Origin: Diphasiastrum complanatum
Lineage: Eukaryota > Streptophyta > Lycopodiopsida > Lycopodiales > Lycopodiaceae
Direction of reading: 5' to 3'
Assembly: GCA_029204225.1 (NCBI GenBank)
Contig: CM055099.1
Coordinates: forward strand, 42,832,597 to 42,896,596
Length of the DNA: 64,000 nt
The notes below the pieces were generated by a model. It did no database searches. It was given only the letters and a program-made list of their open reading frames with translations, and was not told where the DNA came from. Of the stretch, positions 1 to 11,899 are shown piece after piece. The position numbers and the translations under genes were made by a program. Every line of letters begins with the position of its first letter. Position 1 is the stretch's first letter.

Positions 1-765
1 TAGATACAAGACATATCTTGTTGGAGGTGCCGTCAAAGACCTTGCCTAACAATGCATAACAATATGTTTAGCATCTCATTTAAGGGGTGGAACACAATGC
101 TCATTAAAAAGTTTCAAAAGCCAACATAACATTTTAATAAAGTTGATAAAAGACTAGAACAAACCTAGAATTTATAGCTAAAATTGGTTGATTTTTTTAA
201 AGTGAAAAATGTGCAAAGTTAAAACTAAGTGGTAAAATGTCAATCTCAATTGGCCTAATTGAATTTTTAGACTTTTTAAGGAGCACATGATATTATGGGT
301 GACCATATTCAGCACAATGATTGACAAGTTAGCCATGGTGCAACAACCATCTAATGGAGAGGGTGAGGGTGGGTGATACCACCGTCTCTCAATATCTTCC
401 CACCATTGACACTAATGTGGTGGTTCAAAGTATGCTATCCCCATGTTATGGATTTGTTGGCCAGCCTTGGCATGAGGACTCCCTGAGTAGTGATGGTGGG
501 TAGGCCTGAGTTTTGGGAGTAGCTTATACCTGAACTAGACTGAGAGGAGTCTGGAAATCTTCAGCTCATAGTCTACATTATCATTTAAGCCTTTCCAGTT
601 GAAAAAAAAAAAAAATTCCCGACTGACAGCACTGCTCACAAGTAAAACAACAACACTCCATTCTCTCTTTTATACCTTATGAATCATTGCTATTTGCTCA
701 CACTAGCAAACAGTGAATGAATTCCCAGCAGCAAAAATCCTATAGACCATAGTATATACTATAGG
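1..765. other. 5' flank of the chitinase gene, no gene seen
   Basis: I see no reading frame, RNA gene or repeat that I can support here. The sequence is AT-rich and unstructured, with an A-run near 601-615. It is best taken as intergenic DNA upstream of the chitinase gene. Confidence 0.5.
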
Positions 766-768
766 AGC

Positions 769-776
769 TATATATA
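769..776 (+). promoter_or_regulatory. TATA-box candidate for the chitinase gene
   Basis: TATATATA lies about 205 bp before the proposed start codon at 981. Initiation about 30 bp downstream would give a 5' leader near 180 nt. No experimental start is known, and AT-rich DNA produces such boxes by chance. Confidence 0.35.
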
Positions 777-980
777 GAGCTCATTGTTCCTCTGGATCTC
801 TTGGGCTTGCTTAGATTAGCTCAGCAACATTGGAATCAACTACAATTTTCCAGGAGCAGCAAGTCTAGTTCTATAAAAACATAGTTGTAGAGCTAATTGC
901 GATATTTTTTGTGTTAATCAGTTCTGCTCCTGCTGTGCCATAGTCTTCTGCAAGGATCAAAGGAGGGAGGACAAGGAAGC

Positions 981-2114
981 ATGATGAGTAATATGAGAAC
1001 AAGGAGTTTACCACGTTTTATTTTTGTGCTGATCTTGTATGTGGCGACTGTAGCTTGTGCAGCCTTATCTGTCAGCCTTAAAGGTATGTGTATGCTTGGC
1101 TGTCATCTTCTTCCTGACGTGGTCCATGAAAAGCATAAAAATGTCAAAAAGCTCTAAAAAGTATAATATTTCAAGTTTTCTTTTGTTGTTGATTCAATAG
1201 TTGCATCTGATGGTGTCAATCTTTTGGATGTCTCTAAAGATGGCAGTGGCTTCTCGGCAAAGAGGAGCGGTGTAACTGGGTCAAGCAAGGTGATTATGGA
1301 TTATATTGGTGCAAGCGGTGCTTCTGTCACCGTCGATCATGCCCCAATCATTAGTAACAACACACGATTTTACCTGATTCTAGCCTTTGCCATCGATGCA
1401 GCTCCAAATGGCAAATCGCTAAACGGCAGCTTCAGCAACTATTGGGCTGATAGCATCACCCCAGAATCAATAGCACTTCTCAAAGCCAAGCATACAAATG
1501 TGAGGGTGCTAGTGAGTCTGGCAGGTGATTCATTCTACATATCAGATAGCAATATGCCTCTTATTTACTGGTATGATCCAGCAAGTACTAGCACATGGAT
1601 CAACAATGCCGTGAGCTCGCTTACATCATTAGTGAATAAATACCACATTGATGGCGTGGACATTGACTATGAGAATTTCCGGCATAATGACCATTATAGA
1701 TTCACATTATGCATCGGTGACGTTCTCAAAGAGCTCAAAAACAGAAAAGTAATCACAATTGCAACCATGGCCCCCTACGGCAGCATCTCCAGCATATATC
1801 AAAACCTTCACAATTTCTACGGAAGTACATTTGATTACATAAATTATCAGTTCTATTCAGATGAAATGTACACCGTGCAAAAGTATCTGGAGGATTATCG
1901 CAATATTGTTAAGTACTTCAATGCTCCTGGCAAAGTGACAATGGCTACCCAATTGTATGGGCAAGGGCTGAATGGAACAAAATTTGTAAGTGTTGTGCAA
2001 GAGCTTCTGAAAACTGATCCTCAGTTTCCAGGAGTTATGATCTGGGATTATGATGCTTCTGCAAAAATTGGGTTCCAGACTGAGATGGCACTGCAACACC
2101 TCTTCTCACAATAG
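981..2114 (+). CDS. Secreted GH18 chitinase-like protein, two exons
   Basis: Glycoside hydrolase family 18 enzymes cleave beta-1,4 bonds of chitin or related glycans; in plants the class III/V-like members are usually secreted defence or storage proteins. Exon 1 is 981-1083 and exon 2 is 1201-2114, separated by a 117-bp intron (GTATGTG ... TTCAATAG). Joining them gives 338 residues. The N-terminus (MMSNMRTRSLPRF, then a hydrophobic run ending near TVACA) reads as a signal peptide, which is why the start at 981 was chosen. The catalytic motif DGVDIDYE falls at about residues 185-192 and keeps all three Asp and the proton-donor Glu. The LVSLAGD strand and the C-terminal GVMIWDYD strand fit the TIM barrel. 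The length is close to bulb chitinases of the tulip/gladiolus type. The gene appears intact. Substrate is not determined by sequence; a lectin-like relative cannot be excluded, but the catalytic residues argue for activity. Confidence 0.88.
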
Positions 2115-3563
2115 TGAGAGTAATGAAGTACCTCTACCTATAGCAAGAAGAAAGAGTCTGTAAATCTTATGGGAAAGCTTTGTTTCTGCTTTCATATATC
2201 ATTGAATATCTTAGAGTACTCAGCAAATTTAGACTCAAGGATCATGAAAAGGTTTGTTTTGGAATGAATGCATTAGATGTGATGTGTCATTGCCTCCTTT
2301 TTTTTTGAAGTATTTACGCAACTAGTAATTGACAACAACCACATCATGGTCAAGCCAAAGCCCTAGAAAGATCCTTAGATCATTACATGTCCAATGGCCA
2401 CATTAAACAACTCTAAATATCTTTGCATCTTGCACTTGATGTGTTTGTTCACCTCACATTAAAGTTTGATGGTAGCTGTATGAAATGATATTAGTATCAC
2501 ATAAGTGGATGCTTTACATATAATGTTAAATAAGCCTTAAAATCTACATCAAAAAAGGCTTTAAGTGCTTATGCTTCACATATCTTGTAGCAATCTGATG
2601 GCTCTGATCGTGACAAAAGAAACCTCTCTTACTAAGATATTTTATAAACTACTAGGAAAACCCCCGACACCTCCCAAACTTTTAAAAGCCATTGGGGGGC
2701 AAGTGGATTCTTCTATCAAACCTCCTGCCATAACAATCGTATCTTCACTCCCCTAAACCCTCACCACAAAATCCAGCTCAGTAGCACGATCTGCATGTGA
2801 GGGCCATTGCACACTCTGAAGTGTCCTATGTCCAAGTTTCTTAAGGGCAAGAGAAAGGCATATGCCTTTAACCTTGACTTGATACTGAGTTAGATGAACC
2901 CAATTATCTATCCAAAACCAAGCAAGAGCTCAAGGAAGGTGAGACACCTCCTAGACGATTTTTCAAAACGTGTCAATTTTTCCCATGTAATTACTCAATT
3001 ACATCTACCTACCAAGATGGAGTTAGACCAATGGATGACTCCAACAACAAACATGATCCTCCAAGCTATAGGGCTAGGATCATTTTGTCCTCCCATTTTC
3101 GAAAACAATGACTTGATCTTGCAAGCTTTTGTCTCTTGGGATAGCAAAAATTCAATCATCATACAATCCAACAACAACACAATTGTCAAAGTAACTATTC
3201 AATAGTATATAATTGCTACAGCGCCCTCTAGTTCAAGGGAGAGAAAAGCCTCAAGACTCATGTCGTAGGTAGCAAGGACATTGAAACATATTTTCAATCA
3301 GCAAGTGGATGTATGTATCTCCAACTATAGGTTGTTGATTCAGATTATCATAGACCAATCTGTTAGATGATTTTTTGACATCAAAATCAGGCGAGAATTG
3401 AGAATTTTTTTTTACAATATTATTGTAACAATCGACATGTAAAAGATGGAAACTTATAAATATTAACAATATAAATTGCCTTAGAATGAGGGGTCTCAGC
3501 CCACCTAGAAAGTGGTTAGAGAAGACTTTACAACACTAGAATTAGCCTTTGTTATTTAGCTCA
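2115..3563. other. 3' UTR and intergenic stretch
   Basis: This follows the chitinase stop codon. It contains one 103-codon frame at 2894-3205 (+), listed separately, and otherwise nothing I can assign. Confidence 0.45.
2894..3205 (+). CDS. Hypothetical 103-residue reading frame
   Basis: An uninterrupted ATG-to-stop frame (MNPIIYPKPSKSSRK...). It has no signal peptide, membrane segment or motif I recognise. It lies between the chitinase gene and a copia relic, so it may be a decayed repeat fragment. There is no visible splice or promoter support. Confidence 0.15.
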   Translation: MNPIIYPKPSKSSRKVRHLLDDFSKRVNFSHVITQLHLPTKMELDQWMTPTTNMILQAIGLGSFCPPIFENNDLILQAFVSWDSKNSIIIQSNNNTIVKVTIQ

Positions 3564-3738
3564 AAAACTATGTCTAACGCTCTCTATGTACCTGGATTCA
3601 CAAAGAATTTATTATCTATTAGCAAAATTTCTGAGCAAGGTTACAATATTAAATTCAATTCGAATGAATGTGTAAATCCGATAATAAATCTCTAATAATA
3701 AATCCGATGTTCTTGCAAAAGGAGTAAGGCATGGTTAC
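3564..3738 (+). pseudogene. Copia relic K: protease/pre-integrase junction fragment
   Basis: The frame reads SNALYVPGFTKNLLSISKIS and continues to a broken LAKGVRHGY. This is the segment between the aspartic protease and the GAG-pre-integrase domain of Ty1/copia polyproteins (compare VLYIPSITKNLLSVSQMI in element B). It has lost frame and stops dead at 3738, where the LTR of element A begins, so it was the target of that insertion. Confidence 0.65.
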
Positions 3739-4490
<752 letters not shown>

Positions 4491-4502
4491 TGGTATCAGA
4501 GC
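4491..4502 (+). other. Primer-binding site of element A
   Basis: TGGTATCAGAGC abuts the LTR end. It is complementary to the 3' end of plant initiator tRNA-Met, the usual primer of plant Ty1/copia elements. Confidence 0.85.
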
Positions 4503-5090
4503 TATTGTTGCAGGTCATTGAAGGATCAGCCATCTTTAGCAAGGATTTGGAGGAGTTACCAATTCAAGAGTGTGCTAGATTGATATCTACTCAAAAGTCA
4601 AGCATTTTTCATGTGTAGAATTGATTTTTTGTAAATCAAAACTCAATTTAGGTTTATGAACTTGAAGTAGGCAAATTTCACACATCATTTATTGGATTTG
4701 GGCGATTTTAATTGCATTAGATAGGTCTCACTGAAGACTACAAGATTCTATATCAACCTTGTAGCATTTGCATATAGAATTTGGATGATTCAATTTTTTG
4801 TACTTTTGTCAAAACCCTAAATTTGTTTGAATCTCTTGTTTTTAAGGTTGCTGGACTTCTCAAGAGTGTGTTTTAAGTTTAGGAAGTACAAAAGTTCATG
4901 AGATTGTAGGTTGATCATGTGTTGATCAAGTATCTTCCACTCTATGTGTTGATTTTGCTAGGTTTGGTGCAAGAAAGAGATTTGAGAGGTTCCATATCTT
5001 TGTGATTTCTTCTTGAGTTCATTTTTTGACATTCAAGAGAGTGCTTTGTGCATTGGAACATTTTTAAAGAGAGGATTGGGTCATTGCAAC

Positions 5091-6164
5091 ATGGCTACAA
5101 ATGGAGGCTTTATGCTGGAAAGCAATGATAGGCTTACCTCAAGTAACTATTCTACTTGGAAGGTGAGAATGGAGTCTCTCCTTGAGATGAATGAGTTGAT
5201 GGACATTGTTGTAGGAGTGGAAGAAATGCCCTTGGCACAAGAAGATAAAATGAGTTATGACAAGAGAGCTAAAAGAGCTCTACACATCATAAAGGTGAAT
5301 GTTACCAATGAGTTTCTCAAAGAAGTTGGTAAGTGCAATTCATCTAATGAGGCTTGGGAAGCTTTGAAGAAGCTTTATTAATCCAAGTATACATCAAGAG
5401 TACTTACTCTTAGAAGGCAAATATTTCAAAGTATGCAAAAGAAGGAAGAGAGTGCTCATGCTTTTGTATTGAGAGTTAAAGCATTTAATAATGAGCTAGC
5501 ATGAGTTGATGAGAGCAGTAAGGAGGTAGAACTTGTGCAAGTTATACTTAATGGCTTACTTGATGATCATGCTAATCTTGTTTAAAGCTTTGCTATTCAA
5601 AGAACTTTGCCAAGCATGGTGGATTTGCAAGAGATTTTGGTGAATGAGGAGTCTAGGCTTCAAGCAAAAGGTGGATTTACATCAGCATCTCAATATGAAG
5701 AGGAGGCCATGTTCATCAAAGGCAAACTCAAGGGCAAAGGTAAAAGAAAATGGTCTAAAGGGAAAGATCAAGGTGAGACTTCTTCTTTTGGCAAAAAGAA
5801 AGATAGATCCAAGTTAAAATGCTTCTATTGTGGAATCAAAGGGCATTTTGCTAATGAATGTTTGAAGAAGCAAAGATATGAAGGTAGCAAGCAAATCAAC
5901 TTTACTACTAATGATGAGGATCTACGTGTTTGTGATTCTCTTATGATGTGTTCTTCAATTCCAATATCAAGTGAAGGTGACAAAGATTCATGGTGGATTG
6001 ATAGTGGAGCTAGCTCACACATGACTAGTCACAAGGAGTTCTTTACTTCTTTGATCACTTATGTTGGAGCCAAGAAAGTGATTCACATGGCCAATGGTGG
6101 TGAGTTTGTGATTGAAGGTATCGGTTCAGTTCCTATTTGTCTTTCTACTAATAGGAAAGCAAGA
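5091..6164 (+). pseudogene. Element A gag-protease, broken
   Basis: Starts MATNGGFMLESNDRL, the copia Gag N-terminus. A UBN2-type Gag core follows, then a CCHC zinc knuckle CFYCGIKGHFANEC and the protease motif WWIDSGASSHMT. One frame runs throughout but is broken by three in-frame stops (TAA 5379-5381, TGA 5502-5504, TAA 5583-5585). It ends at about 6164 after LSTNRKA; integrase, reverse transcriptase and RNase H are missing. It cannot encode a functional polyprotein. Confidence 0.85.
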
Positions 6165-6208
6165 CTGTAGGGTGTGTGGTGAAGTTCACACGTGCTAAAA
6201 ACTTCACA

Positions 6209-6220
6209 TGGTATTGGAGC
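6209..6220 (+). other. Mutated primer-binding site of element D
   Basis: TGGTATTGGAGC differs by two bases from the canonical TGGTATCAGAGC. It follows the LTR terminus ACTTCACA. Drift at this site agrees with an old, inactive copy. Confidence 0.6.
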
Positions 6221-6981
6221 TCCATGCTTTGTAGTGGTGAGGGTGTATACATCAGATCATCAGTGTTTTTGCTTGCAGGAACTCGGTTTTGGAAGAGGGA
6301 TTCAAACTCGCTGAGAAACAAGCAATTTGTGGATCATAAGTGGATCAAATCAAGGCTGATCTGATCCAGCAGAGCTCTGTACAGACAGAGAGCTCACACG
6401 TGTGAAATCAGCCCTCACTAATGAGTGCTACTTCTCAAGGAATGATCCAAATTTGATGTTTTATAGCTTGTTGAATAGGTATTGAAGAGTAGAATGTGTT
6501 TCTCTTGTTTCTAAATCAATCTGATTTGTTGTTAGAAGAGTTTTAGGCGATTTGAGAGTTTGAGAGGGTACTCAACTCGTGGGATATGCCAAAGTGAGCA
6601 CACATCTGTCTTTTCACCAATTTCATCAATTTTCACTGTCAATCAAGTAGAATTGGATAGAAGTGAGTGTTCTGAGGTCTTAGATTTTTCATTTCACACA
6701 TATTACTGTGTTTGAGTTGAAAACAAGTTTCTAGAGAGTTTATCAGTACTTTGAAACTCGTGGGAGAGATAGACTTCTTGCTTGCATGTGCTTCTTCTTT
6801 TGTGACTGAAGCAAGATCCAAATGCAAGATAGATTGATTTTCTGTGTTGAGAATCTGTTCTCACATCTGTTGCTAGATTTTATAGGGTGGATCAACATCT
6901 ATGTTAGATCCTAGATTGAGATAGCAAGCAACATCCTTTCAACTCCATTTTTTATCATTACTAGAATTTCTCACCAAGAAG

Positions 6982-8060
6982 ATGTCTTCATCTGGTTCAC
7001 ATTTCTTAGAGCACAGTGAGAGATTAACATCTTCCAATTATGTAATGTGGAAGATCAGAATGGAATCATTGTTGATTCTACAGGATGTAATGGATATTGT
7101 GAGTGGAGTTGAAGAAGAACCCGCTATACTTAATGAAGCTGCAACATTCCACAAAAGAACCAGAATTGCCCTTCATTTTATAAAAATGAATGCTACTAAT
7201 GAAGTGTTAAGAGAGATTAGTACATGCACCACTGTCAAGGAAGCTTGGGATACTCTAAAGACAATCTATGAAATCAAAAATACTTCTAGACTGCTTACAC
7301 TTAGAAACCGAATATTTCTAAGTTATTAGAGAGTAGATGAGAGTGCTTCATCATATGTCATGAGAGTTAAGAATCTTCATCAAGAGTTAGCTGGTATTGG
7401 TGATGCTCTTAAGAACATTGAACTGGTTCAAGTAGTCCTAAATGGACTTAGAGATGAGTATAACAATATTGTGCAGACTTATGCTGTCAGGGAGGATCTT
7501 CCATCCTTGGAGACACTGCAAGGTGTTCTCATTGCTGAAGAAAGCAGGCAAGAGAACAAGATGCTAAGGATCAATAGACTTTCATTGAAAGATGTTGGAG
7601 ATGACAAAGCACTCTTTATCAAAGACAAGTCAAGAGGCAAGGGCAAAGGACAACAACACTTCAAGAAGGACAAAGCCAAAGAAGGTGGTGAGGATCAGTC
7701 CTCACAAGCTGCAACATCCAATGACAAGAAGAAGCTGTCAAAGATCAAGTGTTTTTTTTGTGGCAAGAAAGGACACTATGCATCAAACTATTTCAAGAAG
7801 AAGAACCAATCTAATCAAGCTAACCTTACTAATGAGGATGAGTGTGAGGGTGTAGAGAGTGAAAGAGAGGATTCATTAATGATGTCTACTTTTTCATCTT
7901 TTCCTTTTAAGAATGAAGAAGTCTGGTGGATAGATAGTGGGGCTAGTTCCCATATGTCTAGGAACTCTTTCACTAATCTCATGCCATATCTAGGTGCAAA
8001 AAGATCAATTTGTACTGCTAATGATATTGAGTGTAGGATTGAAGGAATAGAAGTATTCCA
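6982..8060 (+). pseudogene. Element D gag-protease
   Basis: Starts MSSSGSHFLEHSERL and runs in one frame through the Gag core, with a single TAG at 7327-7329. A zinc knuckle follows in which the last Cys has become Tyr (CFFCGKKGHYASNY), then the protease motif WWIDSGASSHMS. The frame is lost at about 8050. Basic Lys-rich stretches flank the knuckle, as usual for nucleocapsid regions. Confidence 0.8.
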
Positions 8061-9177
8061 TTGCATGCATCATCATCAAAATCTTTTTGTTTACATGATG
8101 TATTGTATGTACCTAGATTGACCAAGAATCTCATTAGTGTAGGACAGTTGTTTGATAATGGATTTAATGTCAAGTTTCAAGTTGACAAATGTATAATCTC
8201 AAGAGAAAATGAAGTTATTGCTAGAGGATCTAGAATTGGTAAGTTCTAACATTTCAGATATTGCTTATGAGACCAAGGTTCTACAGGAGGATCTGTGGCA
8301 CAAGAGATTGGGTCATCTCAATTTCAAAGCCATGCAATCTATGGTCAAAGAAGGAAAAGTTGTTGGTCTTCCAAAGACACTGTCAAAGGAGCTTCTACCT
8401 TGTGAAGCTTGTGTGCTGGCAAAGTCACATAGAAGGCCTTTTCCTAGATCAAGTATCAAGACGAAGCAACCATTTGAACTTGTACACTCTGATGTTCATT
8501 TCTCATCAACTAAGAGCAAAGGAGAAGCAAATTGCTTTGTTTTCTTTGTAGATGTTTATACAATATATTCTTGGATCTATATGTTGTCTTCAAAAGACAT
8601 GGTCTATGATGTTTTTCTTACTTTCAAAGCTTATGTAGAAAAACAGTTTCCTTTCAAGTTGAAAGCTTTGAGAAGTGATAGTGGAGGAGAGTACACTTCC
8701 AATAAGTTTAAAGACTTTTGTGAGAGAGAGGGTATTCAAAGAGAGTTTTCTTGTTCATATACTCCTCAGGGAAATGGAGTTGCTGAGAGAAAAAATAGAA
8801 CTTTGTGTGAATGTGCAAAAGCCATTAGGCTAGAAGCTTCTCCGCCTAAAGAATTTTGTGGAGAGGCAATTGCATGTGCAAACTATCTTTGTAATAGGCT
8901 TCCAAATCTTGCAATAGGAGGAAAGACAACATTTGAGATGTTGCATAAGAAAAAGCCTAAGGTAGATCATCTTAGGATTTTTGGCTGCATATGCTTTGTG
9001 CATGTGCCTCTAGAAACTAGGAAGAAGGAAGATCCTAGTGCAGTAAAAGGAATTTTTGTAGGATATGCATCCACTAAAAAAGCATACAAGATTTATTTGC
9101 CCTCTACTGACAAGAATGTTGTTAGTAGAGATGTGATCTTCCATGAAGATCAGAAGTTTAACTTGGATGGTGCATAG
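8061..9177 (+). pseudogene. Element D pre-integrase and integrase
   Basis: Frame-shifted pieces cover VLYVPRLTKNLISVGQ, the GAG-pre-integrase HHCC module (LWHKRLGHLNFK ... CEACVLAKSH), and the integrase core with the catalytic residues Asp (HSDVHFSS), Asp (RSDSGGEY) and Glu (GVAERKNR) preserved. The C-terminal part includes the GKTTFEMLHKKKP and FGCICFVHVP segments. Breaks occur near 8060, 8240 and 9177. Confidence 0.8.
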
Positions 9178-9230
9178 GTCAAGGAGTCTCATGCAAGATC
9201 AATCATCAATCTTGAGATGTCCAAGAAGAG

Positions 9231-10912
9231 GTGAGGCCGAGGCTTGAGGAAGAGCAAATTCAAGCTACCACACCCAGAAGATCTACAAGAGCAAGATCTG
9301 AGCCAAGGAGGCTCACATATGATGAAGAAGGAAGGCAAGTGGAAGGTGAAACTTCCTATCATGCACTTTTTATATCAGATGAAGAGCCTAAGGATGTCCA
9401 AGAAGCTTTTCAATCCAAAGAGTGGGTTGAAGCAATGACCCAAGAATTTGAAGCCTTGATATCAAATAACACATGGGAGCTTGTGGAGCTACCAAACAAC
9501 ATGCATGTGATTGGATGTAACTGGGTATTCAGAATAAAGTATAATCATGATGGATCTATCAATAAGTATAAAGCAAGACTTTGTGCCAAAGGCTTCACAG
9601 ATCAAAGGTCTTGACTATGAAGACACCTTTGCACCAGTTTTTGGTAACAATTGGAATACTCATCTCTCTTGCATGTTTTCACAAATGGAGTATGTTCCAG
9701 CTTGATGTTTCTAATGCATTTCTCCATGATTACCTTGAGGAGGAGATTTATATGGAGCAGCCTCTAGGTTTTGTGAAGGAAGGTGATGAATCAAAAGTTT
9801 GTCTTTTGTTCAAAAGTCTGTATGGACTGAAACAGACACCAAGGTCTTGGTATGCAAGGCTCAATTCCTATCTCATATCACTCGGATTTTGTCTAAGTGA
9901 ATATGACCCTTCTCTGTATTATAAGTTTATAGATAAGTTTGTAATTATACTTCTCATCTATGTAGATGATATCATTCTTTGTGGAAACAATGAGAAGTTA
10001 GTTGAAGAAACTAAGCATGCACTTGGTACTGAGTTTAAGATGCAGGACTTAGGAGTTCTTCACTATATTCTAGGCCTTGAAATAGATTTTTGGAAAGGTC
10101 ATGCATTTATAAGCCAAAGTAGATATGCACTTTCCATGCTCAGAAAATTCCATATGAAAAGCTGTAAAGGCATAGATACACCTATGGAGCACACTGTAAA
10201 AGCTCATATTAAAGATGATGAGAAATCCTTTGAGGACATCACTCTTTATAGGAGTCTTATTGGCTCACTTATTTGGTTAATAGTGACTAGGCCTGATCTA
10301 AGCTTTTGTGTTCATAAGCTAAGTCAACACATGCAAGATCCAAAGTTATATCATTGGAAGTTGGCTAAAAGAGTCTTGAGGTATATGTCTTCTACCTTGG
10401 ATTATGGACTATACTACAAAGGAGAAGATCTGACTTTGATTGCTTTTTTAGATTCAGATTTTGCAAGGGACAGGTTGGATAGGAAATCCACAAGTGCTTA
10501 CACTGTATTTCTTGGAGGAAATCTGGTTTCTTGGTTATCAAAGAAACAGGCAACTATTTCCTTATCATCTTGTGAAGCTGAATACAAATTTCTTACAACC
10601 ACAACAAAGGAGATTTTATGGATCAAAAGGCTACTTTTGGAGCTAAAGTGTTATGCAGATGAAGATTTACCAATTATCAAGAATGATAACATCTCTGCTC
10701 AAGCTCTTGCAAATAATCCAGTCTTTCATACGAGGAGCAAGCATATTGAAGTGGCTCATCACTTTGTAAGAGAAAAAGTCATTGGGAGAATTGGAGCATG
10801 TTTCATCTTCAGATTGTATTGTAGATTTTCTCACCAAACCTCTACTCAAAAATGTGTTTATGAAGATGAGGTCTAATCTTGGCCTAATTTCAAAATCTAT
10901 GTTGATAGGAAC
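9231..10912 (+). pseudogene. Element D reverse transcriptase and RNase H
   Basis: The RT begins with NTWELVELPNN and KARLCAKGF; a frameshift near 9600 moves to the frame carrying FQLDVSNAFL, YGLKQTPRSWY and the catalytic box LLIYVDDIIL. RNase H follows with DSDFARDRLDRKSTSAY, SSCEAEY and NNPVFHTRSKHIEVAHHF. A last frameshift near 10790 leads to CIVDFLTKPL and the polyprotein end. The active-site residues survive although the frame does not. Confidence 0.8.
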
Positions 10913-10927
10913 ATAAATTTTAAGGAG

Positions 10928-11340
10928 TGTGAAGATTATAAAAATATTATCTTCCTATCTCGAGTTTGGGGCCATGTCCATGGTGATTTCCACTAAAATT
11001 CATGTTGTACATAAAAGGAGTGTGAATTGAGCACATATCCTTCTAGTGTAGCTCAGATTTGAGTTAGATAGGTTCAATTATGATGACATGCAGATGTTTA
11101 GATAACATGCAAAGTCTTACTGTATGCATGCAAGCCACATGCAATCAGTGCATGCAACATGCAAAGTAGTTTCAGTGATCTACACATGTCTAGGCAGTTT
11201 TATGAGTTGACGTGCAATACATGCAACATACATGCATGCAGTTACACATGTGGATCTCTGGTAGGTGAATTAGTTCAGTTAAGTGGACTTTCCATGCAAC
11301 TCCACTGTAGGAATTCGAACGATCCGACAGTTTAAAATCT
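10928..11340 (+). repeat. 3' LTR of element D, right end uncertain
   Basis: Begins TGTGAAGATTATAAAAA directly after the polypurine tract and resembles the start of the C LTRs. I did not find the ending seen next to the primer-binding site at 6208, so this LTR is probably truncated. It contains ten CATGCA motifs. Confidence 0.55.
11087..11298 (+). promoter_or_regulatory. Cluster of ten CATGCA (RY) motifs in LTR D
   Basis: CATGCA occurs at 11087, 11106, 11127, 11138, 11151, 11158, 11220, 11231, 11235 and 11293, all on the plus strand. RY elements (CATGCA) are bound by plant B3-domain factors of the ABI3/FUS3/LEC2 group. Whether they act here is unknown. Confidence 0.5.
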
Positions 11341-11587
11341 GTTGTTGATATAAAAGCTATCAAAAAGGCAGTGATGAAAAGAAAAGAAAAGAAAGAGAGT
11401 GTCGATGAAGAATGTTGATGACTTACCTACACATAGCGGCAATAAAAAAAAAAGATTCAAGCATTTAAGTATGTTTTCTTATAAATAGTTTATTTAATTT
11501 GTATTGGTCAGACAAGTTTCATTTGAATTTGATAATATGCATTATCAATTTATTAAACATAACTCGAGTTTTATATGTTTGTTGCAG

Positions 11588-11893
11588 ATCATGTTTGGTG
11601 GCAAAGAACTATTTAACAGACTGTTCATGCATCAGATCTTCTTTAATTCAGGTTTTACAAAGAAAGTTAGCAAAGACAATGATGAAAAATGCTCAGTTTG
11701 AAAAAAATCATAAAATAAAATTTTAGAGACTGTTTTAAATAAGCTTCAAACTTACCTCGATGCAAATGTGATACTAGGTGCATGTAATGTTTCTGGAATT
11801 AGCAGAAATGCTTATTCTACTTTTTTTAGATTAGTTAAAAAAGCCTTTTCTCAAGTGATGGTGAAGAAAACATATCTTTTTCGTCCATATCGG
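11588..11893 (+). pseudogene. Exon of a transposase-like gene (T1), N-terminal part
   Basis: A splice acceptor (TTGTTGCAG) precedes a frame reading IMFGGKELFNRLFMHQIFF. It passes two in-frame stops (TGA 11699-11701, TAA 11711-11713), continues ETVLNKLQTYLDANVILGAC and VSGISRNAYSTFFRLVKKAF, and ends at a strong donor, CGG|GTAAGT. Reading through 306 nt with only two stops between well-formed splice sites indicates a decayed exon. I link it to the frame at 13914-15092 by position only. The family is not one I can name. Confidence 0.45.
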
Positions 11894-11899
11894 GTAAGT

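Larger units (their letters stand above)
6166..11340 (+). mobile_element. Copia element D, nearly full length but decayed
   Basis: Only the last ~43 bp of the 5' LTR (6166-6208) remain. They are followed by a mutated primer-binding site, a ~760-bp leader, gag, protease, integrase, RT and RNase H regions, a polypurine tract (TTTAAGGAG, to 10927) and a 3' LTR starting TGTGAAGATT at 10928. The 3' end of that LTR could not be fixed; 11340 is an estimate. The Gag-Pol is closest to that of element C. Confidence 0.75.
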
